Made by a program: the position numbers and the translations under genes
Origin: Thermoleophilia bacterium
GTDB lineage: Bacteria > Actinomycetota > Thermoleophilia > Miltoncostaeales > Miltoncostaeaceae
NCBI GenBank assembly: GCA_016463385.1
Contig: JAEMRL010000166.1
Coordinates: 1 to 5,944 of the forward strand
Direction: 5' to 3'
Length of the DNA stretch: 5,944 nt
Notes under the pieces: generated by a model
The model's input: only the letters and a program-made list of their open reading frames with translations
The model's database searches: none
What the model was told of the DNA's origin: nothing
In this document: positions 5,040-5,944 of the stretch, one piece after another
Numbering within the stretch: position 1 is the first letter of the stretch
Layout: each line of letters begins with the position of its first letter

Positions 5040-5944
5040 GAGCCCTCCGGCCGCCGGAGCCGGGCGATGAAGAAGCCGTCGGTGCCGTGCCGGTGCGGCA
5101 GCGTCAGCAGGGCGCCCGGCAGGCGCGGGTGGGCGAGGTCGGGGTACGCCTGCGAGAGATCGTCGAGCGGCGCGCCGGAGGCGTTCACGACGTCCTCGTT
5201 CTCCGGCGCGATCAGCGTGCAGGTGGAGTAGACGACCCGCCCACCGGGGCGGACCAGCTCCAGGGCCCGGCCGAGCAGCGCCGCCTGGAGACGGGTGAGC
5301 GGCTCGAGCGACTCCTCGCGACGGCGCCAGCGGGCATCCGGGCGCGACGAGAGGACGCCGAGGCCGGTGCACGGCGGATCGACCAGGACGGCGTCGAAGC
5401 CCCCCTCGAGGGGCACGTCGACGCCGTCGCCCACGACGACCTCGATCACCGCGCCCATGCGCCGGGCGAGCTGACGGAGCGCCTCGGCACGGGCCGGGCG
5501 CAGCTCGACGGCGGTGATCCGGGCCGCCCCGCGGGTCAGCGCGGCGAGGTGGGTGGCCTTGGCGCCCGGCGCCGCGCAGAGATCGAGGATCCTCTCCCCC
5601 GGCTGGGGATCGACGACGTGGGAGACCAGCTGCGACGCCCGGCTCTGGCCCATCACCAGGCCACGCGCCCACGACCGCGACTCCTCCAGGGCGAAGGCAC
5701 CCGGCAGGACGTAGGCCTGGGGCATCCGCGGGTCGGCGGTCCAGCCCTCGGGCAGCTCGGCCTCGAGGCTCGCGCGCGGCCCGCGCAGCGGATTCCAGCG
5801 CACGGCCGACTCGGCCGGCTCGGCCGCGGCCCGCATCACCTCGACGGCGTCCTCCGCGCCGAGCGCGGCGACGAGGCGGTCGGCGATCCAGTCGGGCATC
5901 GAGTGCTGTAGGGCCGCGGTGGCCACCCCTCCCCGCTCGAGCCG
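5036..5944 (-). CDS. rsmB: 16S rRNA (cytosine-C5)-methyltransferase RsmB/Fmu, C-terminal part (5' end outside window)
   Basis: RsmB uses S-adenosylmethionine to methylate a cytosine (C967 in E. coli numbering) of 16S rRNA. The last 302 residues are visible and the frame stays open to the right edge. A GTG at 5926 could be read as a start, but the sequence before it (RLERGG) and after it (ATAALQHSMPDW) resembles the interior of RsmB, just past the NusB-like domain, so the gene very probably continues upstream. Counting from the first visible residue, the SAM-binding motif DLCAAPGAK is at 121-129, with Ala where Gly is usual before Lys. The VDPPCTGLG motif has C192, and YSTCTLIAPENEDVV has the catalytic C242. 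GTDGFFIARLRR closes the fold. The gene ends in TGA overlapping the rpe GTG and is the first visible gene of the cluster. Confidence 0.93.
   Translation of the reverse strand, partial: RLERGGVATAALQHSMPDWIADRLVAALGAEDAVEVMRAAAEPAESAVRWNPLRGPRASLEAELPEGWTADPRMPQAYVLPGAFALEESRSWARGLVMGQSRASQLVSHVVDPQPGERILDLCAAPGAKATHLAALTRGAARITAVELRPARAEALRQLARRMGAVIEVVVGDGVDVPLEGGFDAVLVDPPCTGLGVLSSRPDARWRRREESLEPLTRLQAALLGRALELVRPGGRVVYSTCTLIAPENEDVVNASGAPLDDLSQAYPDLAHPRLPGALLTLPHRHGTDGFFIARLRRPEGS
5045..5059 (-). repeat. Hairpin covering the rpe ribosome binding site
   Basis: On the minus strand, CTCCGG (5059-5054), CGG and CCGGAG (5050-5045) form a perfect 6-pair stem with a 3-base loop. The 3' arm contains the GGAG of the GGAGGG ribosome-binding sequence (5048-5043), three to four bases before the rpe GTG. 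Ribosomes finishing rsmB would unfold it, giving coupled translation. The same bases also encode the last rsmB codons, and GC-rich DNA yields such stems readily. Confidence 0.4.

Noticed and set aside
5040..5672. Upstream extension of the rpe frame to an ATG near 5672
   Set aside because: This would overlap rsmB for over 600 bases in another frame. The added sequence is composition-biased and matches nothing, while the GTG at 5039 gives a normal Rpe N-terminus.
5924..5926. GTG as the start of a short 296-residue methyltransferase
   Set aside because: The frame is open to the window edge and the residues on either side resemble the interior of full-length RsmB, so this is more likely an internal valine of a gene cut by the window.
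1..5944. Search for mobile elements, CRISPR arrays, tRNA or rRNA genes, phage or defence genes
   Set aside because: None seen: no long direct or terminal repeats, no regular spacers, no tRNA-like cloverleaf. Recognised housekeeping genes fill all but about 130 bases.

Overview
This window is a compact, gene-dense chromosomal segment with very high GC content. It carries ordinary housekeeping genes and has almost no non-coding DNA. The base composition and the gene order (rsmB - rpe - ribD - ribE - ribBA - ribH) suggest an actinomycete-type bacterium. From memory, the same backbone order, with insertions, occurs in Mycobacterium (fmu - rpe - ribG ... ribC ... ribA2 - ribH). The 63-residue four-cysteine L28 fits this too. 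The exact class cannot be fixed by eye; a deep lineage such as Thermoleophilia is possible but is a guess.

Layout from left to right. Positions 1-516 (minus strand) hold the 5' end of recG, which runs off the left edge. Positions 517-594 form a 78-base divergent intergenic region with a promoter-like AT island. Positions 595-786 (plus strand) are rpmB (ribosomal protein L28). A 50-base convergent gap, 787-836, contains GC-rich inverted repeats but no T-tract. From 837 to the right edge runs one minus-strand cluster, transcribed right to left: rsmB (3' part only), rpe, ribD, ribE, ribBA, ribH. Its junctions are very tight: a 4-base overlap at rsmB/rpe, rpe/ribD and ribE/ribBA, a 4-base gap at ribD/ribE and a 1-base gap at ribBA/ribH. 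This points to a single translationally coupled operon.

Function. RibBA makes both committed precursors, one from GTP and one from ribulose 5-phosphate. RibD deaminates and reduces the pyrimidine, RibH joins the two branches into lumazine, and RibE dismutates lumazine to riboflavin. Rpe, next to ribD, interconverts ribulose 5-phosphate and xylulose 5-phosphate, so it acts on the same sugar that RibBA consumes. The pyrimidine-phosphate phosphatase and the flavokinase/FAD synthetase (ribF) are not in the window. No FMN riboswitch is seen, and none of the internal junctions has room for one. If flavin control exists, it must lie upstream of the right edge.

I found no previously undescribed system. 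The most interesting small signals are a nearly symmetric divergent promoter that may make recG mRNA leaderless, and two start-region hairpins at the ribD/ribE and rsmB/rpe junctions that could enforce translational coupling.
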